DNA of 64,000 nt from Hoplostethus atlanticus (GCA_034670405.1 JAXDDX010000005.1:4593001-4657000); one strand, 5' to 3'; shown: positions 45,814-57,241, counted from the first letter of the stretch. Program-made: numbers and translations. Notes: generated by a model from the letters alone, not told the origin.

Positions 45814-48410
45814 AGTCCCCCGCCGCAGAAGGGCAGGCGGCGGGGGTGACGGCCTCACTCCCCAAGCAACCACCGAGGCCAGCGTTAGTTGGTGAGTGCC
45901 CAGGCGTGGAAGTTGAGGTAAATGGTCGATGTATAAAATGTCTCCTTGACACTGGTTCACAGGTCACCCTGTTCAGCCAAAAACTGTTTCAGACCCAGCT
46001 AGGAGACTCATTGATACAGCCCACCGAAGGGACCCCATGGTTGAAACTCAAAGCAGCCAATGGCCTCCGCATTCCATATGTGGGCTACGCACTGCTGGAC
46101 TTCAAGGTAGGGGGTGTATCCTTACCGCAGAGGGGGGTTGTTATTGTGAGTGATGAGTGCCTAGGCCCTGACAGAGCAATCCTAGGAATGAATGTAATTT
46201 CAGAATGTTGGAAGGAGGTGATGCAAGGTGTACACCCGGGGGAGGCTGTCTTTCGGGCTTCAGTTTCTCCCTCCGCAGGCAACATGTGGGAGAAAGCATT
46301 TGCAGTGTGCCGCCAAGCTGAGCAGGGACCCACTCCACCATTCCAAGGGGTGGCCAAACTGTCCCGACAGCCAGTGGTGATCATTACCCCCGAGTCAGAG
46401 ATGGTGCTCTGGGGTCGAGTGACTGACGGCGCTCCAAAAGTAGGCTGCCAAGTGCTCATTGAGCCCTTACCGGACCATGACGCCGACTGGAGGGTCGGTC
46501 GCACCATAGCGACAATCCACAATGGGCAGGTACCTATGAGACTTTGTAACCCCACCCCTTATCCCCTAGCGGTACCGCAGCGCTGCCCTTTGGCAGAAGT
46601 CACTCAGGTGCAGCCAGAAGACCTCCAGGCCCAGAGGGAACTACTGCTACGGCCAGGTGAGCCTGGTGTCATTGAGGTGGAGGTAGGTGCAGTGGGCTCC
46701 ACCCCCTCTGAGGCCCACCCTGCTCTTGCGCTGCAGGGGGACGGACTGCCCCCAGACCAACAGAGACGCCTGACTGAGCTGTTAGACCGGTGGAAGGTTG
46801 TGTTCGCTGAGCCTGATGAGGACTTCGGTCGCACCGGGATTATAAAGCACCAGATCAGCACTGGGACAGCACCCCCTTGTCGGGAGCGGTACCGATCCGT
46901 GCCCCCCAGCCTCTACCCCGAGCTGAAGAGTCTCCTGAAGGGGATGCTGGAGAGCGGAGTAGTCCGGGAGAGCTACAGCCCATGGGCTGCGCCCATTGTG
47001 CTCGTAAAGAAAAAAGACGGGTCATGGCGTTTTTGTGTTGACTATCGCAAATTAAATGCAGTGACACATAAGGATGCTTACCCACTCCCACGGATTGAAG
47101 AGTCCCTCACCAGTTTGAGGGGAGCCGAGTGGTATTCCACCCTTGACCTGGCCAGTGGCTACTGGCAAGTAGAAGTGGATGACCGGGACAGAGAAAAGAC
47201 TGCTTTCACCACCCCCATGGGACTGTATGAGTTCGAGCGGATGCCCTTTGGACTCTGCAACGCGCCTGCAACTTTCCAACGCCTCATGCAGCGCTGTCTA
47301 GGGGGGATGGTGCACGAGTCACTCCTCATCTACCTGGATGACATCATCCTATATTCACCGGATTTTGGCAGTCACCTGCGTCATCTGGAAGAAGTGTTTG
47401 AGCGCCTCCACAGTCTTGGACTCAAGCTGCAACCCCGAAAATGCCATCTCTTCCAACGACAAGTGGCCTATCTTGGCCATATTATCAGCCGGGACGGGGT
47501 GGCCACTGATCCCGAGAAGACTGCAGTAGTCCGGGGCTGGGAGACCCCACAGACTGTGAAACAGGTACGGTCCTTTTTGGGGTTTGCTGGCTATTATCGA
47601 CGTTTCGTCCCAGGGTTTTCCAAAATTGCTACCCCCCTTAACCAGCTCTTGCAGGGGACCGCAGCCACCACAAAGAACGCTCCAGTGGTGTGGACGGACG
47701 ACTGTCAACGTGCCTTCCAGCTGCTCAAGGATGCCCTGGTGAGTGCCCCCTTATTGGCCTATGCTGATTTCACCCTGCCATTCCATCTATATACAGATGC
47801 CAGCTTGGAGGGGTTGGGAGCAGTATTGGCCCAAGTGCAGGGGGACAAGGAACGGGTCATCGCCTATGCTAGTCGTAGCCTCCACCCAGTGGAAAAGAAC
47901 GACCAGAATTACAGCTCCTTTAAGCTGGAATTGCTGGCCCTGAAATGGGCCATGACGGAGAAATTCAAGGACTACCTGTGGGGCATGGAGGTCGATGTGT
48001 ATATACGGACAACAACCCACTGGTTCACCTGGAGACGGCACGGCTGGGGGCAACAGAGCAGCAGGTGGGCAGCCAAACTGGCCAACTACAAGTACACGAT
48101 TAGGTATCGACCGGGAAAAACTAATCAAAATGCAGATGTGTTGTCTAGGTTGCCAGGTGAACAGACAGAGGCAGTCGTGAGAACAGTTCGAGAAGAACCA
48201 CTACAATCAGAGACTGAGCCGGAGCTGCATGCCTGGGCCGAACGACAACAACAGGACCCCGACCTGCAGCAACTTCGACATTGGAAGGAAGAGGGACACC
48301 TGCCCCCCCCCTCAGGAAAGGGCCCAAGCATCACCTCAGCTGAGACGGCTCCTCCGGGAGTGGAGCCGCATAGAGGTCAGTGGTCACATGCTTTACCGGC
48401 GCGGTCTTGA
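45792..48410 (+). pseudogene. pol: gypsy pol: protease, reverse transcriptase, RNase H
   Basis: The frame is open from 45792, with no ATG needed if entered by frameshift. Counting residues from 45846, the retropepsin catalytic motif LLDTGS is at about 33-38. The reverse transcriptase spans about 340-610: VKKKDGSWRFCVDYRKLN, TLDLASGYWQV (motif A), MPFGLCNAPATFQ (motif B) and YLDDIILYS (YLDD, residues 496-499). RNase H starts at LYTDAS (D about 651) with ELLALKWAM. From about 48000 to 48066 a two-base gain and a later one-base gain put some 21 residues out of frame, including the conserved T-D-N-N region, before GKTNQNADVLSRLP resumes. The frame is lost at the C9 run 48303-48311. Confidence 0.93.
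45807..45813 (+). promoter_or_regulatory. Candidate -1 frameshift site at gag stop
   Basis: TTTTTAG places a TTT codon in the P site and the TAG stop in the A site. Slipping back one base re-pairs TTT with TTT and reads TTA, entering the pol frame, which has been open only since the stop at 45789-45791. A downstream pseudoknot was not demonstrated. Confidence 0.45.
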
Positions 48411-48741
48411 GAGGAGTACTGGGGTGACCAATCTCCAGGTGTTGGTACCTCAGAGTGAGACTAAGGCTCTTTGGGAGGAATACCATGACCAAGCAGGCCA
48501 CATGAACCCAGAAAAGACACTATCCTTACTACGGCGAAGATTTTTCTGGCCAGGAATGGGCCGCAACGGGCTAGAGTGGGCTGCAAACTGCCCCCAGTGT
48601 CTAGTTAACAAAGTCGGGCCTGAGGTAAGGGCACCGCTGGTGTCTATTACCACCTCTTACCCATTCCAAATTGTGGGAATTGATTTCCTTTCCCTAGGCC
48701 GGCCAGATGATGCCTACCCTGTATGTGTTGGTACTAACTGA
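48312..48741 (+). pseudogene. gypsy integrase, zinc-binding part and first catalytic residue
   Basis: It continues pol in the next frame after the C9 run. It has the H2C2 zinc module (HDQAGH, then CPQC about 30 residues on) that precedes the integrase core, and IVGIDFLSLG, which carries the first aspartate of the D,D,E triad. The frame closes at about 48739 after a change near 48716, inside the catalytic core. Confidence 0.88.
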
Positions 48742-49915
48742 CTTGTTTTCCAAGTATGCCCTAGCTCTCCCAACCCGGGACCAGACGGCAGCTACCACCG
48801 CCAAGGCAGTATGGAACGGCTGGTTTAGAGTTTTTGGCTGCCCAGAGCGGATCCTCTCGGATCGGGGAGCAGCCTTCGAGTCTGCCCTGTTCAGCGAGCT
48901 GTGCCAGATGTATGGCTGTCAACGAAGCCGGACCACCCCATACCACCCACAAGGGAATGGGGCCTGCGAAAGGTTCAATCAAACCCTGCTCGGACTTTTG
49001 AGGGCCCTCACTACTGATGTCAAATCCCAGTGGCCTGCCAGACTACCGGCGCTGTTACAGGTATATAACAATAGCACTACCGGCCTTACACCACACTACA
49101 TAGTCTTTGGGCGGCATGCCAGGCTGCCAGTGGACTGGATTCACGGGGTGGGCCCTGCTACTGCCACCCATACCCTGGAGGGCTGGGTTAGGCATCGCCA
49201 CCAGACCTTGAGTCAAGCCTATGCCCTGGCCGAACAACATGCTGCTCGTCAACAGGGACGAGATCAGGAACGGTACAATCGGCGAGCTCGGATGGCTAGC
49301 CTCCTTCCAGGTGAGCGGGTGCTACTTCGCCACTTTCGAAGACGAGCCCAAGGAAAGCTGGAACCACGGTGGCTACCCACACCATTTGTGGTGGTCTCTC
49401 AGGTGGCACCCGACCGCCCAGTGTACCTGATCCGGCCCGAAGGTAAGGGAGGCCCCACTCGTACAGCTCACAGAAACAATCTGCGCACTTGCCCTGTCAC
49501 TTTCTTGCAGAGAAGCCCAGGACAAGGACAAGAAGTGGAGCAGACAGATCTCCTGGACCCCAGATGCCCACAACCTCAGAGCAGCTCGACAGGGCCATGG
49601 CCAGTGAGGATATTTTATCGGACACGTCAGATGGGGGAACCAGTCGCACACCGGGAACCGGCTGGACTAGAGGTACCTGTAATTGCAGATTACCCCGAGG
49701 AGCAGCCTGAACCAGTAGAGGGCCCACAAGTCTCTGTCTCCCAACAAGACCCTCCTGACCTCCCGCCGCCAGCTGGAGGGTCAGGGTCTGCTGGACGTCA
49801 ATCGGCCGTCGCCGCCGCTGGGGAGTCTACCGGGTTGCGTAGGTCCCAGAGAGCTATCAAGGGTATACCGCCCCATAGGTATAGAGCAGAACCATTACAT
49901 AGTCGGGACGACTAA
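48707..49915 (+). pseudogene. gypsy integrase core and C-terminal domain
   Basis: Coherent homology starts near 48720 with VLVLTDLFSKYALALPT. It contains ILSDRGAAFES (second aspartate) and YHPQGNGACERFNQTL (glutamate), completing the D,D35E triad that joins element DNA into the target. A basic linker with ERVLLRHF and a WLPTPFVV segment like the GPY/F-type C-terminal domain follow; no chromodomain was recognised. The tail ends LRRSQRAIKGIPPHRYR before the stop at 49913. It is the longest intact frame of the integrase and uses no start codon of its own. Confidence 0.9.
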
Positions 49916-49922
49916 TGATATA

Positions 49923-49935
49923 GTGGGGGGGAAAC
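49923..49935 (+). promoter_or_regulatory. Polypurine tract
   Basis: GTGGGGGGGAAAC lies immediately before the 3' LTR and would prime plus-strand DNA synthesis. Confidence 0.75.
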
Positions 49936-50060
49936 TGTCAGACAGTGTTTAATCTGGCAAAGGGTGGATTGGGGTGGGGTCCTCTTGTCCTTATATATTT
50001 TGTTAATGTATCTGTAGTGTGGACCAAAAGCATGCAGGTCCTTATGGTGTGGTGGAATGT

Positions 50061-50128
<68 letters not shown>

Positions 50129-50845
50129 GGCCGACAAGTTGAGGAACCCCGTGACACACCCACCTAACTTCAGGAACATCACAGGTGTTCCCAATCGATA
50201 ATCTCAGCCACTCCCACTGAAACAATGGACAGCAATCCCTATAAAAGACTTCTCAGCAGTACTGGAGGAGGTGAAACTGTGCACAGGACCCGCAGCTGTT
50301 ACGGCGAACTCCAAACCCGATTCCCAACACGATGAAGCCGAGCCGACGGAGCCGACACACTTCTGATTCAACGCACGCTAAGTATCTTTTAAAGGGACGT
50401 GAGCCTATCTAGGCCGTGCCTTTTTATTGTGTGTATGTTGCCAGCCCTGCCACTCACAACGGTCTGTTCTTCCTTGGAGGTGACGCTGATGAAGCAGACG
50501 AGTGGAGCCAGCCCTGCCGACGGATAGATTGGACGACGCGGTCCGGGAACGTCAGCAGATAGGATCACCGTGGACCCGTACTACCTGGAGGACAGTGATG
50601 AGCGCCCTTCACCACGCTTGAATCTGCACGGACTGTTTTATTAGATCTCCCGTTGTCGGGTCAGGTAGTTTGATACAGTTGGCCCACCCATTTTTAATAA
50701 GGAGTCACACTCTAGAGTGTCGAATTTTAAGAAGACAAATTGTATAAATAAAAGACTATTTTATTGAAACTTGTGTCCCTGGTGTTCCTGTGCCTCTGGG
50801 ATCTGAGCCTTAGTAGGGGAGGTGTCTTTTTATTCTGAGAAGTGT

Positions 50846-50849
<4 letters not shown>
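49936..50849 (+). repeat. 3' LTR (914 bp)
   Basis: It matches the 5' LTR almost base for base apart from the TG array length (50065-50127), one 28-bp deletion, a 2-bp deletion near 50752 and about six substitutions. Confidence 0.95.
50065..50127. repeat. TG microsatellite in 3' LTR
   Basis: About 31 TG units. Confidence 0.95.

Positions 50850-50911
<62 letters not shown>
50850..50911. repeat. AT microsatellite abutting the LTR element
   Basis: About 31 TA units. The left flank of the element ends in TATATA, so the insertion was into this array. Confidence 0.95.
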
Positions 50912-50914
<3 letters not shown>

Positions 50915-51460
50915 TTACGATATGTTTTCATTCATTTAACTGCTTGAGCTCAATAACCATACAACTCCAGGCATTGTACTCCATGGATTGGTCTTTGTTT
51001 GTCTTTATTCTCAGTGATGTTTTGCCACCTTAAAAAACATGAAATTGACATGCCAAAGTGGAGCCCAAAAGACAAAGACAGCGAAGGAGACGCTGCCCAG
51101 TCACCGGTCTGAGCAATGACTAGTGTCACAAACAGCAACGTATTCACCAACAGTGATGTCTGTGTTTGCGGGCAAGGAATAGGACAAGTACATTCCACAT
51201 CAGGCTAGGTGCTGTTGCTTTCTCCTTAATAAGGGATATGAAGGCAAATTGAAATCTGAACTCAACTCAGCTGAACTCTTCTGGAAAAGTGTGCATTAAG
51301 GTTGGGTTGATATGTCTGTTTGTCGATAACTAGGGCCGACATTGGCCCTGGTCCAGTCAGTGCTGTCCACCTCTGATATGATGGATATGATGCATTTTCA
51401 TTGATTACATATTTATTGTAGAATTGATCAATACTACAATGGTTGTCTATTAGAAGCCGT
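50912..51460. other. Unique sequence
   Basis: Nothing was recognised. Confidence 0.4.
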
Positions 51461-51640
51461 TAACCTGAATTGATTCTGAGGCAACAGATTCCACACAGTA
51501 TGCATGAATGTTTATTATCATTATCATTATTATCCTGGGTTTCAATGGAGTGTTGCATGATGGTCTAAAATGCTGTTTCAGAGGCTTTTCCACGCTGACA
51601 GGAATCACATTTAGGGGGAAACACTGAATACTTGGAATGT
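51461..51640 (+). repeat. Dispersed repeat, copy B
   Basis: ACCTGAATTGATTCTGAGGC, GGGTTTCAATGGAG, GGTCTAAAATGCTGTTT and AACACTGAATACTTGG follow the order of 25524-25745. The family was not recognised. Confidence 0.65.
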
Positions 51641-53340
51641 TTATGGATTTCTTTGGCATTAAAAATGGACAAATTAAATATTGGCAGTTTCAATACTCCA
51701 TAGAAGTCAAACCCTAGCGTGTATCACAGGAACAGTGAACGTCACAACATGGCTCACTCCTTACTGTGGTAGCCTCCGAGTATCCGGGCCTAGACAGAGA
51801 GGACTCTCCCTCTACTCGCGGAAGCCTAGCCCCCGTGGCAGTTGGAAAAGGTAAAACTCCCTTTTTTGTTTGTATGAAGAATTCATCTTCTAATAGGCTC
51901 CGTGTCGTGTAATATTGATGTGTCTGCTGACCCAGTTCCCAGAGTCCTCCATCCCAGTGGTAAACAGGAGGGTTAAGGTGGCGTGGATGCCCCGGAGCTA
52001 GCCTCAGGCTGGGAGGGGAAGGGGGCGGTGGTGGTGGTGGTGGGGAGGCTGGCCACCTGCCTGTCTGATCCAATTCCAGAGCAGAATGATGGACATCAGA
52101 AATGGTTGAGCAATAGTAAAACAAAATACCAGTTTATATACGGTTACCCATATCATAAAGAACAAAGAGGGATTATAACTAAAAGCCCCGTCGGTGCTTC
52201 TCTCACTGTGCAGAGAAGACTGCTTGGCTGACATTTCTCGCTCCCCCTTCACACCCATTGTTATAAATGCACTCCGGGCTGGATTCCTTTCTACAGCCAA
52301 ACAAGAAAACTTTCAGTGGATCAAAGCATATGGACCGTAGTGATGCTTGCTATGGAGAAAGCATCCGGCAGTGGTCTGACATACGGTACTCCGCTTCATA
52401 AGCTATTTAGTTTCCCTGATTGGTCAGAGTAAGCGTAGCATTTAGTTCTTACATTTCCAAAATGTGTGACACCATTGTCGAGAAACACAGATAATAACTC
52501 TCCTAAAATGCGCTAATGAGACATTTCTGTCATCTTGCAAATAGATTGCTTTGGTCTGAATCAGGGGAGGCACCGATTCGATTGCACCGGTTCGATTACG
52601 TTTCGCACGTGGTGATTTCAAGCAAACCGTAATGCACCTACCGATGCCACGTGAGGGCAGTCGTCGTCGTCAGAAATTTGGTGTGGGAAACGGCTTTCCT
52701 CCTGGTGTGAAACTCCTCCTTTACCTATAACTCAACTGTGATTAACCCGTAATGCGGTGCACTTCCTGTAGCGAGGTGGAATCGCGGTCGGGGGAATCGT
52801 TCTCAGGCGATGAATGAACCTCCAGGATCGGTTTGGAAACGTACCGAGAAACTTCCTTCTCAACGAGGTCTTGGTCTGCCTGCCTGGGTTCAAAACAACC
52901 GCTCTAAACCAACTAGGTGTGAAAAAGCCTTAAAAGTCTGGCACGATGTCGGTGTCTTGACAGCAAGACACATACCTTTGGCAGCTCGTACTTTTGAAGG
53001 ATGGCTTCCACTAGATCACTGGACAAAGACCCAAGTAGATGGGCGACTTGCCTCTTCTATCTTGGTGAGTGAGTCGTCCCCCCTGCCCCCCCCCCCCCCT
53101 TCTCTATTCCTCGGTGTGTCTCCACAGACTTCCAGCACAGTGAACTGAGCTGCATAAGCTACACACCATAAGTGCCGTTTGGTGTTAATTGTTACGCCAA
53201 CGGTCGCTCTGTGTGATGCCCGTCTAAATTGCAGAGAAATGCAATTAACATGGAGCAGCGGGACATTAAAAGCCATATTTGTCACTGTCGGGATCTGAGC
53301 AGGCGTCTGATTGCACAGCTGATTGGAGAAGATGGCAGTG
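51641..53340. other. Unique sequence with a possible decayed DNA element
   Basis: GGT units at 52028-52042 and a C-run at 53086-53098. Between 52548 and 52948, CTTTGGTCTGAATCAGGGG and CTAGGTGTGAAAAAGCC resemble the two ends of teleost hAT-type elements, but the inverted repeat is too degraded to confirm. No gene was seen. Confidence 0.35.
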
Positions 53341-53359
53341 CCCCCCCCCCCCCCCCCCC
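53341..53359. repeat. Poly-C tract
   Basis: 19 consecutive C. Confidence 0.95.
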
Positions 53360-53759
53360 TCCTGCTCCATCTCCCTCTCCTTCACTCAGACCACTCTAAC
53401 TGGAAGGAAAGAAAAGAAGATAGAAGAATGGAAAGGAAGTCTGTTGTGAAAACTTATCAGGAGAACGGGGAGCCTAAGTTCGGGACTCCAGCTATGGGTG
53501 TTATGACAGCTTGTCTGTCAGCTACACTGGAGAGAGAGTTCTCGTATTCAGTTAATCAGTTTTCACATCCAACTGTTATGTTGGATCTTCGGCAGAGATT
53601 GAATGTTACTTATTATCTACAGCCGAGGAATCCTGGCTGTGTGCATTACCGAGGGGACGTCTTTTAGTATGTTATTGTTATTACTGCTGTGATGTCTTAA
53701 AGTGGTATTCCACACGTTCCTAGTTGCTCTTTCTTTAGTCTCCATCTTTGGTGCTCAGC

Positions 53760-53890
53760 GCTCATCGCTGTGGTGTTCCTGTGCTGCGCTTCCCAGAGAT
53801 CACCTGTCAATCAAACAGTGTGTTCAGTACTGTGACGTCTTTCTCCTTGAATTTTCTGTTGATGGAGTTTGAGTTTCTGTAGGTGGCGCT
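53760..53890 (+). repeat. Dispersed inverted repeat, copy 1
   Basis: CAGAGATCACCTGTCAATCA, AACAGTGTGT, GTGACGTCTTT and TTTTCTGTTGATG recur in inverse orientation at 63657-63790, about 80% similar by eye. Confidence 0.75.
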
Positions 53891-54008
53891 CTTTTCTTTG
53901 TCTGTTCAGCCACGGTGGCTATCGCTGCTCATGCTAACTACCCAGATCTTGTCAAATCAAATGTCGCGAATTGGCGATAAGTTGAATCTCTAAATAATGA
54001 GATAATTA

Positions 54009-54974
54009 ATATGTTTACACAAACCAATACTCACCAATACTATTTCTTAAGGCAATATTTCAATGTTTACATGGTTTGAAGTAACGTGATTTCTCTAATA
54101 ACCTGGTTTACATGGATTAATTTAATATTCAGGTCTATAACTCCTCTTCACTGCGCCATGTTGTTTGATTTGCTTTGTGTGGTGACCGACATTCCCAGTT
54201 TGAAAAATACAAAAGAAATTTGATTTAGGAATTTACATGCCTTAATGAATTAAAAGACTGGGCAGGAATCTAGAGCCTCTTTCAGAATCAGGTCTGCACT
54301 TTAACCGGAGTTGCTCTTCCACACATATAGCACACCACCGGAGAATGTCCGTTTCGGATGCGTTCAAAACAACAGAAAATACTCGACAGGACATGATGCA
54401 AAAAGTACGCTGCGGAAATCGCAGTGTTTGTTTACAGCACGAAGGCCGTTTTTGCGTTGATGTCAATACTAAATGTAGTTAGGTGTATCCGCAGTATCGA
54501 CAAAAGGGTGGAAAGCGATACAGGCAAGCAGAAAAGAGTACGAAGCAGTTGCCTTCTTCCTCACCCTTGGATGTTTGTATTATCCCAGTTTTGCGCCAGT
54601 CACATGATAAATACGTCATCAACATGCCCACTCGCTCGTAAAGAATACTCTCGAGACTCTTCTGCTCCATTCACACTTGGGCTCACGGCTCGGCAATAAA
54701 ACGGATTTTAGACTAGGGTGCTGGGTGGGTAAAGTCTGTTTAATTTCCAGACCAACTGATTCGGACATTTGCGTTCACACATACAACTCAGTAATGTCTA
54801 GATAAGTTCAGGGTTGCACTGCATGTGTGAAAGAGGCGGTATGTCAACTGATTACCCTGATTATGACCTCACCCCGATTAAGATAATCAGATAAAGGCGT
54901 TTACATGACAATTTCAATAGTCAGAGTATTGCCTTAATCGAGTTAAGAATTATTAGTGTGCATGTAAACATACT
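54009..54974. mobile_element. Candidate non-autonomous DNA transposon with GTTTACATG ends
   Basis: The left end TATGTTTACAC and right end GCATGTAAACATA are imperfect inverted repeats that continue inward (TTCTTAAGGCAATA against an inverted TTAAGGCAATACTC). Several more GTTTACATG motifs lie inside. No target duplication could be fixed and no transposase frame is present. Confidence 0.4.
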
Positions 54975-55132
54975 GAATGTAAAGCGAGCTTGTCAGTATC
55001 ACAAGATAAGGCCTGAGAATCAAGACCCCAATATGAAGCGGAGGTCAATGCGATCACCCTGATCGGGCTTATTATGTCATAATAAAAATTTACAAGCTTA
55101 AAGCCGAACAAATAGTTAAGCATGACTTAAAA

Positions 55133-55383
55133 CATAGAAATGTCTGCAGCTAGCATCCATCAGCTACACTGTAGCAGAACTGTAACCATAGAAACATCTG
55201 TAGCTAGCATCCATGGCTACACTGTAGCAGAACTGTAACCATAGAGACGTCTGTAGCTAGCATCCATGGCGACACTGTAGCAGAACTGTAACCATAGAAA
55301 CATCTGTAGCAAGCATCCATGGCTACACTGTAGCAGAACTGTAACCATAGAAACATCTGTAGCTAGCATCCATGGCTACACTG
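55133..55383 (+). repeat. 53-bp minisatellite, about 4.7 copies
   Basis: The unit contains CATAGAAACATCTGTAGCTA, GCATCCATGGCTACACTG and TAGCAGAACTGTAAC. Units differ at one to four positions; the first is the most diverged. Confidence 0.95.
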
Positions 55384-56324
55384 CTCTCTACAAAAATCTT
55401 CCATGTTTCTAACCTCTGTTAGCTGCAGTAACGTGGAGGAGTAACGTGTGTTTGCCACAAGGTGTAGCCAGTTAATTGGATTAGAAAGCAGTAATTGGAC
55501 TTCTTGAGTGCAAAGTGATATGATTAGATGTGAAACAGCAGTCTGTTATTCAGAAATAAGTTATCAATAATTATTTCAAATAACAGACCTCACTGGCCAA
55601 TCAGAACTGAACATTCAGCAAGGCAGAGCAATTGACAGTTATATCAATCGGCTATAGACAGTTAGCAGAACTGACATTTATTGATTTATTGATATGAAAT
55701 TGCTGTAAATGATGACTTTAACTCAATTATATTGTCAAACTGAACCTACTGGCAAAACCTTTTTCAAAGCAGCAGCTAGCTCTTACAAGTTGAGTGCTTT
55801 ATGTGTTGTGTGTGTTTATGGCAACATGTGAGGATGAATAAGGAGAGTGCACGCTGAGCCGTGAGTCAGCGTGCACGGCTGAAAGAGCCGGCCATATGCT
55901 CCTATATAAACCCAATAAATCCAGACTGCCGGGGAGCACAGCGATGCTGATAGACTTTCTTAGTGTACAGTAGTTGTGTCTGCCATCCCGTACAGCGATT
56001 TTATGAACACAAATATCACATCTGACTTTACCATCGCAGACAGATACATTAGCTTTATAACTTACTGCGTGTTGATTTCATAAATCCTCTATTGATCCCT
56101 TTTGCAAGTTTATTTGAGTCTATTCTGAGAAAAGCTGTGTGTGTGTATGTGTGTGCACTTGTGAGCTGAGAATGTTTATTATGTTGGTCTTTTGTGAAGC
56201 GTGTCATTTTTCTGTGTGACTCCCTCCTTGCCATTATCATACCCCAGCTCTATTACAAAGTATGCAAAGTGACAGACCATTCAACACTCAGGTTTTCTCT
56301 GTCACTTTATCAGGTTTTACTGGA

Positions 56325-56330
<6 letters not shown>
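55384..56330. other. Unique sequence
   Basis: Nothing was recognised. Confidence 0.4.
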
Positions 56331-56373
<43 letters not shown>

Positions 56374-56392
56374 ACACACACACACACACACA
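56331..56392. repeat. CT then CA microsatellite
   Basis: About 19 CT units (56331-56368) then about 10 CA units. Confidence 0.95.
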
Positions 56393-57188
56393 TAAAGTCC
56401 GTTGTGTGTGTCCATGTGCACACAACGAGGCATCTCTGTGAAAAACTCCAAACACTAGGGGGCAACATAATTCTATTAAAATGCACTGCAAGTCACAAGA
56501 AAGTTTGAGTGCCAGCGCCCTGATAAATACAGTAATTACAAGAGTTTTGAGATTTCTGTCAGCTAATTTGTTGTTGTGTTGTTTCTAAAAAAAAAAAAAA
56601 AAAAAAATCCCAGTCACTTCCCGTGACCCGTTCCTGTGAGACACGTATCTTTGGGAAGCGGCTTCTGCATCGGTTCCTGTTATAACAGCCGCGTATGAAA
56701 GCGAAAAGCAAATCAATGTCATTTGTAACTTCCATTATTTTTTTCCTCCGAGTGGCTGAAGACAGAAGCAGATAACCCGTTTGATATTCTAACCACACCT
56801 TACCCTGAGATAAAGTGTGTGGAGGCATAGGAGTGAATGCGAAAGGGAAGGAGAGGTGAAAAGAGAGGGGGGAAATACATGAGAGGAAAAAAAACAAAAC
56901 AAGTGGGAGAACAAAAGAGGAAGAAGAAGAATGGTCACTGTGAGGCGGATTCATGGAGTCAATACACTCAGTTTGTCTCAGGTAGTAAGAATACCTATAT
57001 ATCTAGAGGGAGAGAGAGAGGGTGAGAGAAAAGCAGGGGAGGTAAAAGACAGAGAGAAAAAGGGAGGGGTTACACAAAGAGCAAAGAAAGAGCTAGATAG
57101 AAAAAAAACAGACTGATAAAACTGAATGAGAAATCAACACGGGATACGTTGCACCAAAAAGCCCGGCTACCTGGTCGGACCATAAAAC
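56393..57188. other. Unique then purine-rich sequence
   Basis: Poly-A at 56588-56607. 56830-57110 is strongly GA-rich, so open frames there are compositional. No gene was seen. Confidence 0.4.
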
Positions 57189-57241
57189 GGAAGGATAAAG
57201 TGGAAGGATAAAGTGGAAGGATAAAGTGGAAGGATAAAGTG
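57189..57241 (+). repeat. 13-bp minisatellite, four copies
   Basis: The unit GGAAGGATAAAGT is repeated exactly four times in a row. Confidence 0.95.

Larger units (their letters stand above)
43784..50849 (+). mobile_element. Ty3/gypsy LTR retrotransposon, full length but frame-broken
   Basis: Two LTRs of 911 and 914 bp, each beginning TGTCAGACAGTG and ending AGTGTGACA, enclose a primer site, gag, a pol with the order protease, reverse transcriptase, RNase H, integrase, and a polypurine tract. That pol order defines Ty3/gypsy. There is no envelope-like frame between integrase and the 3' LTR. TATA on each side gives a 4-bp target duplication, although the target is an (AT)n microsatellite so the match is weakly informative. 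LTRs differ by only a handful of substitutions outside simple repeats, suggesting a recent insertion. Frame breaks at about 45497, 48000-48066, 48303-48311 and 48716 disable this copy as sequenced. Confidence 0.95.

Noticed and set aside
46085-46555. 156-codon minus-strand frame
   Set aside because: It is antisense to the gypsy protease/reverse transcriptase linker.
49915-49935. Envelope-like gene between integrase and 3' LTR
   Set aside because: Only about 20 bases separate the integrase stop from the LTR, so there is no room for an envelope and no retroviral class call.
57189-57241. CRISPR-like array
   Set aside because: The 13-bp units are directly adjacent without spacers; it is a simple minisatellite in eukaryotic DNA.
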